A DNA stretch of 64,000 nucleotides, taken from assembly GCF_963855985.1 (NCBI RefSeq), contig NC_087093.1:1185501-1249500 (forward strand). The letters run 5' to 3'. The stretch comes from Ostrinia nubilalis (taxonomy: Eukaryota > Arthropoda > Insecta > Lepidoptera > Crambidae). A program made the translations under genes and the position numbers. The notes below the pieces were generated by a model that saw only the letters and a list, made by a program, of their open reading frames with translations, was not told the DNA's origin and did no database searches. This document shows positions 36,044-44,881 of this stretch, piece after piece (position 1 is the stretch's first letter; each line of letters starts with the position of its first letter).

Positions 36044-36190
36044 ACACTGTGATTTATACTGAATGACAGTTTAACTTTATCTTTCTCCCGGGACAAACTT
36101 GGCCTTCATTGGTTGGGTTTTATTGGCGGTCAAGCTGTAGATCCTGGCTACACATGGTTGCAGTGGGATTAGTCCCGATTTTGTCAAATG
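36044..36190 (+). repeat. dispersed repeat family A, copy 2 (duplicated)
   Basis: 'GACAGTTTAACTTTATCTTT', 'GGGACAAACTTGGCC', 'TTGGTTGGGTTTTATTGGCG' and 'GCTGTAGATCCTGGCTACAC' match 6630-6765. The first part is also present at 35802-35821 plus 35997-36040, split by Helitron H7, so about 60 bp of this copy is duplicated in tandem. Confidence 0.8.
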
Positions 36191-36479
36191 ATGGCCCACC
36201 ATGAGGCCCAGCAAGAGGTATTTACTACAGATCAGATGTTTATCAAATTAGGATGACTACTTGCTTCCTATGACATTAGTTGTGGTGGTTCATAATATCT
36301 TGTAATTTATGATTTTTGCGAGGCACTGGCAGCTGTAGTTATTTGATTTTCAATGTCATCCAGCGCGAATGTTGTAGTACATGTTAGGGCTGCCACTTTA
36401 TGAGTACATTTTTATCAAAATGACATGAAAAGTATGGTAAAAGAAGTATGGTTAAAAAGTATGGTTTTCTTTTGGTATC

Positions 36480-36715
36480 CTTCCGTTTGGCCAAATTACT
36501 TTTCGCCAAATTTCACTTCGTAAACAACATATCGCCAAAGTTTCATTTCCCAAAATAAATGAACTTTTAGCAACTATACTTTTCGCAACTAATTCATTTG
36601 GTCAAATTATCATTTGGCCAAATTTTACTTGGCAAATGTTTATATAGCAAATGTTTTATTTTGCCAAATATTATATCCCAAATAAATTGTTTGGTCAAAT
36701 TGACACTTCACATAC
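36480..36715 (+). repeat. degenerate 15-16-bp tandem array, block 1
   Basis: About 14 diverged monomers related to GGCCAAATTATCATTT follow each other (for example GCCAAATTTCACTTCG, GCCAAAGTTTCATTTC, GGTCAAATTATCATTT). A matching block lies at 37096-37275. Monomer identity is low, so the array is old or under an unusual constraint. Confidence 0.75.
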
Positions 36716-36832
36716 TTACCCACCGTTACGCACAAATCAAAGCATAAGGCAGATGATCATGGTTTTCACAAGAATTTTATGTAAGATTGCAGAAAATAGT
36801 ATGGTTGCAGAAAGTAGGTATCGCAGAAAATA

Positions 36833-36851
36833 GTAGGTTAGGTTAGGTTAG
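36833..36851 (+). repeat. short interstitial (TTAGG)n tract
   Basis: 'TAGGTTAGGTTAGGTTAG' gives about 3.6 units of the insect telomere pentamer. It is too short to separate from chance with certainty. A GC-rich repeat piece (GCGAGCGAAGCGTGCCGCGG) follows at about 36876-36915. Confidence 0.4.
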
Positions 36852-37095
36852 AACAGTGACCCTTAACGCGCGAAGGCGAGCGAAGCGTGCCGCGGCAGCG
36901 GCCGCCGAGCGCTAGAATCACCTCTATTGTTTAATGAATCATTTGGAAATTTCGATAAAAAGAATGAAATATGAAAATTAATTTAGAACAAATTTTATAT
37001 TATCTACCCACTAAACAAAATAATAACCACAAGCTATTTTGTAGTCCATTCTATGCGACAATCAAATTATTTTGTAAATACTTTATCGTGAAATA

Positions 37096-37275
37096 TTTTT
37101 GCCAAATGTTTCATTTGGCAAAACATACTTTGCCAAGCAATAATTTGCTAAACAATAATATGCCAAAAAACGACATTTGCGAATTAAAAGTTTGCAATAA
37201 GTTGTTTTGCCAAATGAAAATTTGCGAAACGTTGTTTGCGATGTGATAATTTGGGAAACGTTTTGGCCAAACATT
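37096..37275 (+). repeat. degenerate 15-16-bp tandem array, block 2
   Basis: Monomers such as GCCAAATGTTTCATTTG, CCAAGCAATAATTTG, CCAAATGAAAATTTG and CGATGTGATAATTTG repeat at 15-16 bp, in the same orientation as block 1. Because the period is near five codons, the block produces frames on both strands (36971-37246 and 37083-37406) that are repeat artefacts, not genes. Confidence 0.75.
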
Positions 37276-38018
37276 AGTAAGTAATCCTTTTCTTTTATAT
37301 GGCATGAATTTTGAGAAAAAAGTAAATGTTTTTTTTTATTATAATAATATTTGTAAATATGCCTGGATAATAATATTCGTGGATGCTTTTGATCAATTAG
37401 CTTCACATTTCAAATCCTACTATGTTCACGAATTGCCCAAATTTACAATGTGCTGCGAGGTGGATTTCTCATAAATATTTCACCATTCACTCAGCAATTG
37501 CATTACGAATCAACAGAATTCGACGAACGTTTTCAATCAGCCGAACATTCGCTAATCGCGGCTTTGTATGCAAATGCAATTAACGCAATTTTAGGAATTC
37601 GTAATGAAATAAACTGTTGTGACGGTTCCCAATCAGTGGATGAATATTGATAAGGATTTGAATGTATTATGGATTAAATAGTGAAGAATGCGCTACTAAT
37701 GTCAAAATACGTGCCTCAAGGTGTAACTATAAAAGGTGGAGTAAGTAAGTTTCTGTAAACGTAGTGTACATCCCCCAGGTTGGCGAACAAAAATAAATGG
37801 TTGTGTTTTATGAAAAAAAGCGTGAGATTGTTTTTACAGCAATGCTTATGTCTATCAGTAGCTAGAATACATAAATAATCAATATGTCAATTTTAATCCA
37901 TAAAGTTATACGTAAAAACCAATTTAAAACTCAAGAAACTATTTACACATTTACATGTAGGTACATCTCAAATTTTAAAGTTCTTGACCAAAGAAAACCA
38001 TTTTCCGTTGTAGGTATC
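37276..38018. other. nothing recognised
   Basis: AT-rich; a 66-codon frame at 37450-37650 is unsupported. Confidence 0.4.
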
Positions 38019-38021
38019 TTA

Positions 38022-38167
38022 CGCCCGTATTCACTAACGATGCTTGCTTAAGTGAAGCAGCAAATCGAACGCACAGCGTTGAATAGAGCTCTGTGATTGG
38101 TTCGTGTGTGACCCTGTGCGTCCACGCGCACTGTGAGACCTCATAGTAATGTTTGTGAATACGAGCG
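38022..38167. mobile_element. TTA-flanked MITE family B, copy 3
   Basis: Ends CGCCCGTATTCACTAAC and, reversed, CGCTCGTATTCACAAAC, with TTA outside both (38019-38021, 38168-38170). It has the same orientation as copy 2 at 15619 and 146 bp length. The region between the terminal repeats is well conserved among copies. Confidence 0.88.
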
Positions 38168-38232
38168 TTAGTTACACTTGCACGCATATAAAAGTATTAC
38201 AAATATTACAAATTATGATTTTATACTTCAAC

Positions 38233-38320
38233 TGACAACGCCACTCTTGTGGCGGAGTTTTGGGCTGACACTGTGTAGGTTTGTTGTCGACACGAAAAGA
38301 AGAAGAAGAAGAAGAAGAAT
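38233..38320 (-). repeat. repeat family C with (AAG)n tail, copy 2
   Basis: Reverse complement of 15965-16048: 'CTGACAACGCCACTCTTG', 'GTTTTGGGCTGACACTGTGT' and 'TTGTCGACACG' followed by (AAG)n. A tail of simple triplets after a conserved body again suggests a retroelement 3' end, here reading left to right. Confidence 0.6.
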
Positions 38321-38635
38321 TATGATTTTATTTTATCCCGTTCTAGCTCCATCTCATTAGAAGAGCTATGCCCAAATAAACTTAACTATTCACTCCACAC
38401 TCCACAGAGTAATCCCCATAGAGCTATGAATCAAAAGCGCTCCTTTTACAGTCAAATCTGATATAGTTAAATTATTCACCAATAAGTAGTAGGGGTAATT
38501 GAGACTGGACATACAGATTGGATGCCATACCGGGATGCCACAGTTGAAATGCAGTCAGTAAGATAAGTACTCGATGGTGTCTTGTTTGAACTGAACTGGA
38601 ATGAGGTAGAATTATTAAGTCCAACAGAATATTCA

Positions 38636-38691
38636 ACCTACACAGTGTCAGCCCAAAAAACTGCTACAAGGGTGGCAGAGATTGCCTAGAG
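38636..38691 (+). repeat. repeat family C, copy 3, interrupted by a hAT MITE
   Basis: 'CTACACAGTGTCAGCCCAAA' and 'CTGCTACAAGGGTGGCAGAG' match the body of family C. The copy runs straight into the target duplication of the MITE at 38692. Confidence 0.6.
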
Positions 38692-38985
38692 CAGGGATGG
38701 CGAACCAATGACACGCGTGCCATCGATGGCACTCGCCACAATAATTAGGGCACGCCACCAATCACAAAATTTACTATAATATAAAATAAAATAGTATAAT
38801 GTGTTTAGATTATGGGCTATCGTATTTGCCCTCATCAATTAGTGCCACTGTAAAGTGGCCCTGTCACTTGTACGATACTACACCTCATTGATAGCTTTAG
38901 GTGTTATTTTGATGGCACGTCCATGACTACATCAAAAAATATTTAGAAAGGTGGCACGTTGATACATAAAGGTTCGCCATCCCTG
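38692..38985. mobile_element. hAT-type MITE (294 bp)
   Basis: Perfect 15-bp terminal inverted repeats CAGGGATGGCGAACC, flanked by an exact 8-bp duplication GCCTAGAG (38684-38691 and 38986-38993). The perfect ends and duplication imply a fairly recent insertion. There is no coding capacity. Confidence 0.95.
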
Positions 38986-39223
38986 GCCTAGAGTTTTTTA
39001 ACACACGTGGTGGACTAAAAATTTTTTCAAAAGGAACGCTTGATTTCTCGAAAACTGTTCGAGGTAGGGAGTGAGTGGGGGATGGAAAACTGTGCACAAT
39101 TTTTTTAGTGTATGGACCGCTTCATGAAACAACATTGTGCTTTTGAATATTTTTGTTTACTAAAGCAAACGTCGCTTTGGAACTGTTAACGGATTACGAA
39201 TTACGAAGATTATAATGGTTATA

Positions 39224-39385
39224 TCAAAATCAAAAATATTTATTGAGTTTAGAACACAAGTGGCACTTATGAACGTCAAAATATAGTAAATAATAAAAAA
39301 GGAAAGGTAGCCCTTATGGGGCACTTTACATGTCTCCTTATCTTTTGGGCCTTACCAGCGTTTCGAGACAAACATTATGGCATAG
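39224..39385 (-). mobile_element. LINE 3' end with TTTTGA tail
   Basis: On the minus strand it ends 'ACTCAATAAATATTTTTGAT' then TTTGAT, preceded by 'AAGTGCCACTTGTGTTCT' and 'CCATAAGGGCTACCTTTCC'. A polyadenylation signal followed by a TTTTGA-like tail is the usual lepidopteran LINE 3' end. 5' truncated. Confidence 0.65.
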
Positions 39386-40830
39386 TTTGAAGTTATAAAG
39401 TCCCTGAAAACAGTTTCACTGTCAACGATCTTACTGAATTATTGTATACTGTGTACGGCGTTGGTAAGCCTCTTTGCCATAAAGGGACGGCCGTGATTAA
39501 TAATGCATCGTAGATACATGCATGGAAAGTTTGGAGCTGTCAGAATATGATCCGGCTCTTAAATTAGCAACCTTATGATTAAGGGGCAAAGGCTTAAAGT
39601 GGGACGAGAATTATCCGGGATACGTCTGCGGTATTATGCAAACAGGTACAATGCATGATAGGGGTGTAAATTTTATGAAAATACCTAATGAATTCTAGAA
39701 ATTTTAATTGAAAACTCTTTTACTCGTATATTCTTGAAAGCGAATTTAGCCAACAACTTTGGTGCTTTAATTTTCTCATAATCCTTTCGTAAAAAGTCGT
39801 TTTTAGTCCATAGTAACATAGTGTTTTTATGTACACATAGAATACAGATATGACGTATTTTAATTGTCTAGCTCTTTAATGTAAAATGACTCTTATATGT
39901 ATACAAAATAGTTGTCATTAAAATGTAACAGTACGCTTTATTACAAACGACGTTAACATCCATTGATTTACTGGACATTCAATTAGTATCACTGACAAAA
40001 AACCTTTAAATGTGTCCAGTCCCCTCATAAAAGGACAAAGAAGCAACCCTATCTGCTATGATAGAGTCCTGCAGGAAAATTGAATGAAAACACGTTTCGA
40101 ATGTGACGTGGAATTGTGTGTGGTTTGTATGGTTTGGGGTGCTACAGGAATGTGTTGGAAGACCTATGGAAATTGATATTTAGCTTGGTTTTAAGAACTG
40201 CTTTTGAATTTTAGTCCATTGGGGTGTAGGAAAGGACTTAAATCGTTTAGGGGCATGTGTTTTAAGACATCAATGACAGCAACTATCGTCGTACTGTAAA
40301 GTTATGAAGGTGTCTAAAAAATACACGAGCACATTGAAATCCACAGACAAATTAAGCGGTTCGTATCGATCGATATGCACATTAAAATATATTATAGTCT
40401 TAATAGAAACGGAATGAAACATAGATGTTTCAGTACCTTCAATTAGTCTCTTCAAACACTGCTAAAATAATATTGTTTGTAAAAAATATACTCTTTTGTT
40501 ACACAAGAAATACGTAACTCTCGCAAGCCGTGTATTTTCAGCCTGTATTAACCTCGAACAAAACTAAAGCAAAGGGAAACTTTAATGTACTTTTAATGAA
40601 ACATTTTTCTCATGCATCATAAACGTCAGAAGTGACAGGAGGGCGTACATAGTAAGTAGGATGAAGTAAACATTAAGTGCGGAGGTGGTTGGTTGAACAA
40701 GAACATTATAACTTGCAGGATTTTTGTGTCATTTTCCAGAATTAAAGTTAGTCTACTTTTTGTTAGAAAGGGTTATTTTATTTAATAAACAACTTTTGCA
40801 CCATATCACATTTTGATCACAATTCATATA
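39386..40830. other. nothing recognised
   Basis: AT-rich, no long frames or terminal repeats. Confidence 0.4.
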
Positions 40831-41294
40831 GGGTGGAAACCATAGCTGGGCATTAACTCGTTAATCCGTTAATCGTTAATTAACGAAGTTAACATTTCTA
40901 TTAACGGATTAACTTTTAAGTTAACCATAAAAAATGTTAACGGACTCGTTAACTTCCGTTAAATTATCCTAAGTCCGTTAATCGTTAATCCAGTACCTAC
41001 TATTTACCAAAAAGATACAGCAGGCACGCTGAAGAACACTAGAAAAACGCGACAAGTACGTTCGGGCTTCCAGAACTTCCAGAACCCAAAACAACAGTTT
41101 TTGTAACCAGAACGAAACGATATAAAAAATGATATTTTTTTTATTTATTTACAAGCTTTATATTGACATCACTTGTTAGCATGTGTGGGACAAATCTTGC
41201 ACCTGAATTTAAGACCAGTTCTCAACCGATTGAGCTGAAATTTGGTATACTTATGTAAGTACGATGAAAATGCAATGTTATGGTACCATTAAGC

Positions 41295-41545
41295 TGGTCT
41301 GATGATGGACTCAGGAGGTGGCCATAGGAACTCCTAAATGAAACGGCGGCATCGCATCGAATTTGGGCTCGTGGGATTTGTCTTTTCGAGCACTTTAGTA
41401 AGTACTAGATGATGTCCAGGGTCCTGATGATGGAGTCAGGAGGTGGCCATAGGAATTCCTAAACGAAACGGTGGAAAGTTATCGAGTTTGGGTTTGTTGA
41501 TTTGTCTTTTCGAGCATTTTGGTGCTAAATTGTATTGTAATGGAA
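41295..41545 (+). repeat. 125-bp tandem duplication inside the hAT
   Basis: 'TGATGATGGA', 'TCAGGAGGTGGCCATAGGAA' and 'TTTGTCTTTTCGAGCA' occur twice with a 125-bp shift (first TGATGATGG at 41300, second at 41425). The units differ at several positions. Confidence 0.85.
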
Positions 41546-41579
41546 CCAAGGCTCTGAGATTGAGATACTATAGACCAAA

Positions 41580-42130
41580 AGCTAGTGAACGCCAGACCTT
41601 CGTCATTTTATAAAAGCTGAGTTTATCAGCGTATGCTCCCAATATAGGTTAGAATGTTGGTGAATTATGAAGTTAGGGTCATCGTTGCTTTGGCAGCTAT
41701 CTTAAAAACTAAAACTGTCTGGCAAGGATTTGGAACTGTCAAAACTGTGTGGCTGATGTTGAAACAACTTCTAATCATTGCCCAAATATTAAACTTAAAA
41801 ATCAGATTTTTTTGTATAACGTAATTAGAATTACAGTCTTATTGAATATACAGAAAAAGCCACCGTAAAAGTTAGGCTTATGTACCATACGAGTATACCA
41901 TAAAAGCTGATTTTTATATAAAATATTAGAGCAATAATTAGAAGTAGTTTCCTCATCAGCCAGACAGTTTTGACAGTTCCAACTCCTTGCCAGACAGTTT
42001 TTTTAGGATAGCTGCTATAGCCACGATGACCCAAGCTTCATGATTCACCAACATTCTATCCTATATTGGGAGCATACGCTGACAAACTTTCAGCTTTTAT
42101 AAGATGACGTAGGTCTGGCGTTCACTAGCT
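41580..42130. repeat. 550-bp palindrome inside the hAT
   Basis: Left arm about 41580-41815 and right arm about 41905-42130 are reverse complements. The outer ends AGCTAGTGAACGCCAGAC and GTCTGGCGTTCACTAGCT match exactly, and the inner part carries ACTTCTAATCATTGCC versus its complement. The arms differ by scattered substitutions and small indels, so this palindrome is older than the one at 3133. It could be a MITE nested in the hAT or part of its original design. Confidence 0.85.
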
Positions 42131-42225
42131 CTTATTCTACTACTAAAAAGTGTAAAATAAAATTATAATAATAAAATACTTTTTTAAAAACAAGTTTTTA
42201 TTCTGAAATGCAGTTATTACTAAAA

Positions 42226-42357
42226 CGAAAAAAAAATTGTATGCAAGGTTCAAATAATTTCGAAAGCTTGTAGCGCAAACATAAAAGAGGAATAAATTCC
42301 GTGCGCGATACAAGCTTTCGAAATTATTTGAACCTTGCATACAATTACTTTTTTTCG
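42226..42357. repeat. perfect 38-bp hairpin arms
   Basis: 42235-42272 and 42309-42346 are exact reverse complements (38 bp), and weaker pairing extends through the adjacent A/T runs. The loop is 36 bp and itself starts and ends with short GCGC complements. Confidence 0.92.
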
Positions 42358-43058
42358 TGTGTTAACGGATTAACGATTAACGTTAACTTGCGTTAAATCT
42401 TGCTAAATGTAACGTTTTAACGTTTAACGAAGTTAATTTTTTTATTAACGGTTTAACGATTAACGAAGTTAACTATTTGATTAACGGTGCCCAGCTATGG
42501 TGGAAACGAAAAGTGACCTCACTCGATTATTTCTAAACCATACAAGATATCGAAAAACTCGATATAGGATCGGTATCGAAAGTGCTTCACGAGCTCTATC
42601 AGACGGTATCATTAATAGCTTACAGAATAAACTGGATCTATCTGAAACTTCAATATTTCATCATATATCATTTCCACTCTACACTACCAAGTAATTTGTA
42701 ATGATATAGCCCATTTAAAGATATTATTTTTTTGTTAACAAAATAATTATTTGGCACACCATAACGATTGCTTCCTTAAAATATTCACTTTGAAAAAATC
42801 TTCCCTTGAACAATGCTTTATGAAAATCTTTTTCCTCACAGAAGTTAATTAACCTGTTCGAGTAATGCGCGCGCGTGAAGCGACGCTTAAGTAATTAGCG
42901 GTCTTATTAAAAAGCGGCCTTACAGCGGTCACGAACTAACCGACATTATGGAAGACTGCTCTGAGCTTACACCTTAGGGCTTCAGCAGACATGCCACTTC
43001 AAGCATCGGCGATCGGCGATTTTTGCGACTCCATCGATGCAACATCGCGATTTCATGT

Positions 43059-43250
43059 TTTTTTTTTATCATATTGGTATTTGACCGCCATCACCTGGTG
43101 TTAAGTGAGATGCAGTCTAGGATGGCACATATCTGCCCTGTAAGTGCCTCTTCGCTCTCGCCTTGAAAAGGCCCGGTTACAGTATTCGGGAAAGGGTAGG
43201 CAGCGAATTGCAGTCCCTTGCTGTTCGCATTATAAAAGAGTTATCGAAAC
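43059..43250 (-). mobile_element. LINE 3' end with poly(A), copy 2
   Basis: A T run is followed by 'GGTATTTGACCGCCATCACC', 'GGATGGCACATATCTGCCCT' and 'GTAAGTGCCTCTTCGCTCTC', as at 31471. It extends further into the element than copy 1 ('AAGGCCCGGTTACAGTATTC'). It splits the first minisatellite unit from the rest. Confidence 0.7.
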
Positions 43251-43261
43251 GCTTAGTGTGA

Positions 43262-43475
43262 GGACGCGGTATCGGAATCATGCGTTTTAGCGACTTTATC
43301 GATGCAGGATCGCGATTTTGCGACTTCATTCGTTCGGACGTGGTATTGGAATCGTGCGTTTTAGCGACTTTATCGATGCAGCAACGCGATTTCGCGACTT
43401 TATACGCTCGGACGTTTTATCGGAATCGCGTGTTTTAGCGACTTCTGTCGATACTTCTAGTTTCCGAAAAGCGAA
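43262..43475 (+). repeat. 74-bp minisatellite, about 2.8 units
   Basis: 'GAATC(A/G)TGCGTTTTAGCG' recurs at about 43275, 43349 and (as GAATCGCGTGTTTTAGCG) 43423, with 'TTATCGATGCAG' and 'CGCGATTT' in each unit. A further related unit lies at about 43002-43056, left of the LINE insertion. Confidence 0.85.
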
Positions 43476-43617
43476 CCAATCGCCGCGTTTGGCGTTTTTA
43501 ATTGCGCTGTGTGAAATGTGTAGTCGCTGCAGCTTCTAAAAATCGCCCATCGTCGATGCTAAAAGAAGCATGACTGTATGCTGTAGCTCTTAGGGCTAAA
43601 GCAAATATTAAACTGAG

Positions 43618-43752
43618 GCCCGATTCGACAAAACTTTTATCTGAGAGTAACTCCTGGTATAACTGGCACATTAACAGTTTCAGTATGGGAAATATGTCAA
43701 AATTATAAGTTTATTCTGAGATTAATATTTACTTCTTTGGTCGAATCCACCC
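43618..43752. mobile_element. MITE related to 12073-12210
   Basis: Ends GGCCCGATTCGACAAAA and, reversed, GGGTGGATTCGACCAAA pair over about 17 bp. TGA is present on both sides and may be a mutated TAA duplication. The interior 'GTTTCAGTATGGGAAATATG' and 'TTATAAGTTTATTCTGAGAT' match the interior of 12073-12210 in reverse complement. Confidence 0.65.
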
Positions 43753-44279
43753 TGAGCCAAGAAGCGTAGTAGGTTAGCAGCCTTATTAAAAAGTCGTCAC
43801 CGCTTACCGCTAACCGACGTTATGAAAGTTTTTGTGAACTTACATAGAGCTTAGGGATAACGCAACTATAACACTGGATACTAAGCCAGGAAGCCTAAAA
43901 AGTCCTGAAAAAGTTTTGACACAACTGCAATGGAACAGTGAATAAAATCAACTTTTCGTTTTGGTTCGGTTAGTATTCTTTGTATGAATAGAAAAAAAAA
44001 AACAATGTTTCAGAGAATGGATCGATACCTGTTTGTTATTCTGCAATGCATAAATTATCTATAGACCGAGCTCTACGTTTTTGCAGCTACTGCATCAGAA
44101 TAAAATAAATAAATTGATAAGTAAGGCTATTTTTATCAAAATTTACGTAGACAAAGTTGCGAGTAAAAGCTAGTCGGTGATAACAGATCTATTGGGAAGA
44201 AACAGTAGCTAGTAGCACAGAATAATAGTACTTCTATTTAATATTTTAAACTATTATGTTGCATTTTTTTATTATAATA
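43753..44279. other. mostly unrecognised; decayed Helitron end
   Basis: At about 44130-44173 'AAATTTACGTAGACAAAGTT' then GCGAGTAAAAGCTAG followed by T is a degraded plus-strand Helitron 3' end. The rest is AT-rich with no frames. Confidence 0.45.
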
Positions 44280-44362
44280 TATCACTTCACGGGATGACGA
44301 AATGTCGGGAGGGTAAATACCGTTTTAAAAAGATTTTGTTGCAAAAATCCCGTGAAGTGATA
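44280..44362. mobile_element. 83-bp inverted-repeat element
   Basis: Perfect 16-bp terminal repeats TATCACTTCACGGGAT / ATCCCGTGAAGTGATA enclose 51 bp that includes GTCGGGAGGGTAAA. The element has no coding capacity and no obvious target duplication beyond A/T bases. Very small MITE or an excised remnant. Confidence 0.7.
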
Positions 44363-44881
44363 ATTTTATACTTAGTACGTCTATTATCAATATAGTTTGT
44401 ATTCGTCAGCGTGCAGCCTTATTTAATATTTTACTTGCAAGAGCGGTCACTCCTCGCCAACAATAAAAACTAGCTATTGTCGACTCTAATTTTCACGGAA
44501 GACATAAAAATTGTGCAACATAAAAAGTGTATGACTATTTGAGTTACAGCCGTGTTTATTTTGAATGGAAAGAGGCGGGTAAACAATTACAGAAACACGA
44601 TACTTAAAAGTTGAGTTCAAGAAACTGAAAAAGTACCCATTTTGCCCCATTATTTTGTCCTTGCTACGGTTTCAGTCCACGTAGAGAATCAGCAAAAAAT
44701 TGACATACATAGTTTTTATGTAAAATGTTTGCATGATTATACTCAAAATTTATAGGTGCTTATATCTAGTTCACATTATTATCGTCAGGTTAATCAATCT
44801 CCACTGTAAGAGGATGGCCTTCTTTAATTTACCAGAGACCAAATGGAAAGTTTGTCCTTTACTAGTTCACAGTTACTAATA

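Larger units (their letters stand above)
40841..42499. mobile_element. non-autonomous hAT element with palindromic interior
   Basis: The terminal inverted repeats are CATAGCTGGGCA / TGCCCAGCTATG, with a perfect 8-bp duplication GTGGAAAC (40833-40840, 42500-42507). Both subterminal regions (about 40850-41000 and 42360-42485) are packed with GTTAACG/CGTTAAC words, plausible transposase-binding repeats. The interior holds a 125-bp tandem repeat, a roughly 550-bp palindrome and a 38-bp perfect hairpin, each described separately. No transposase frame exists, so it depended on a hAT transposase in trans. Confidence 0.93.
40831..42692 (+). mobile_element. TA-type MITE split by a hAT element
   Basis: The parts 40831-40840 and 42508-42692 together align to the reverse complement of the uninterrupted element at 57363-57556. 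Shared phrases include 'CTCACTCGATTATTTCTAAAC', 'AAGATATCGAAAAACT' and 'AAAGTGCTTCACGAGCTCT'. The left edge reads TA|GGGTGGAAAC, as expected for a TA-inserting (Tc1/mariner-type) MITE whose first two bases are lost. The right edge near 42692 is approximate. The 1659-bp hAT sits 10 bp inside the left terminal repeat. Confidence 0.75.
42977..43589. mobile_element. TTA-flanked element with internal minisatellite
   Basis: The left end GGGCTTCAGCAGACATGC and the reversed right end GAGCTACAGCATACAGTC pair loosely. Further in, AGCATCGGCGATCGGCGATT pairs with the complement of AATCGCCCATCGTCGATGCT. TTA lies outside both ends (42974-42976, 43590-43592), suggesting PIF/Harbinger. The interior is a 74-bp GC-rich minisatellite, and a LINE tail has inserted in it. 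The 73-codon frame at 43318-43539 lies in the minisatellite and is not a gene. Confidence 0.65.

Noticed and set aside
36971..37406. Overlapping frames of 91 and 107 codons on opposite strands
   Set aside because: They arise from the 15-16-bp tandem repeat, which suppresses stops in several frames.
43318..43539. 73-codon frame with regular composition
   Set aside because: It lies within the 74-bp minisatellite, so the open frame is a repeat effect.
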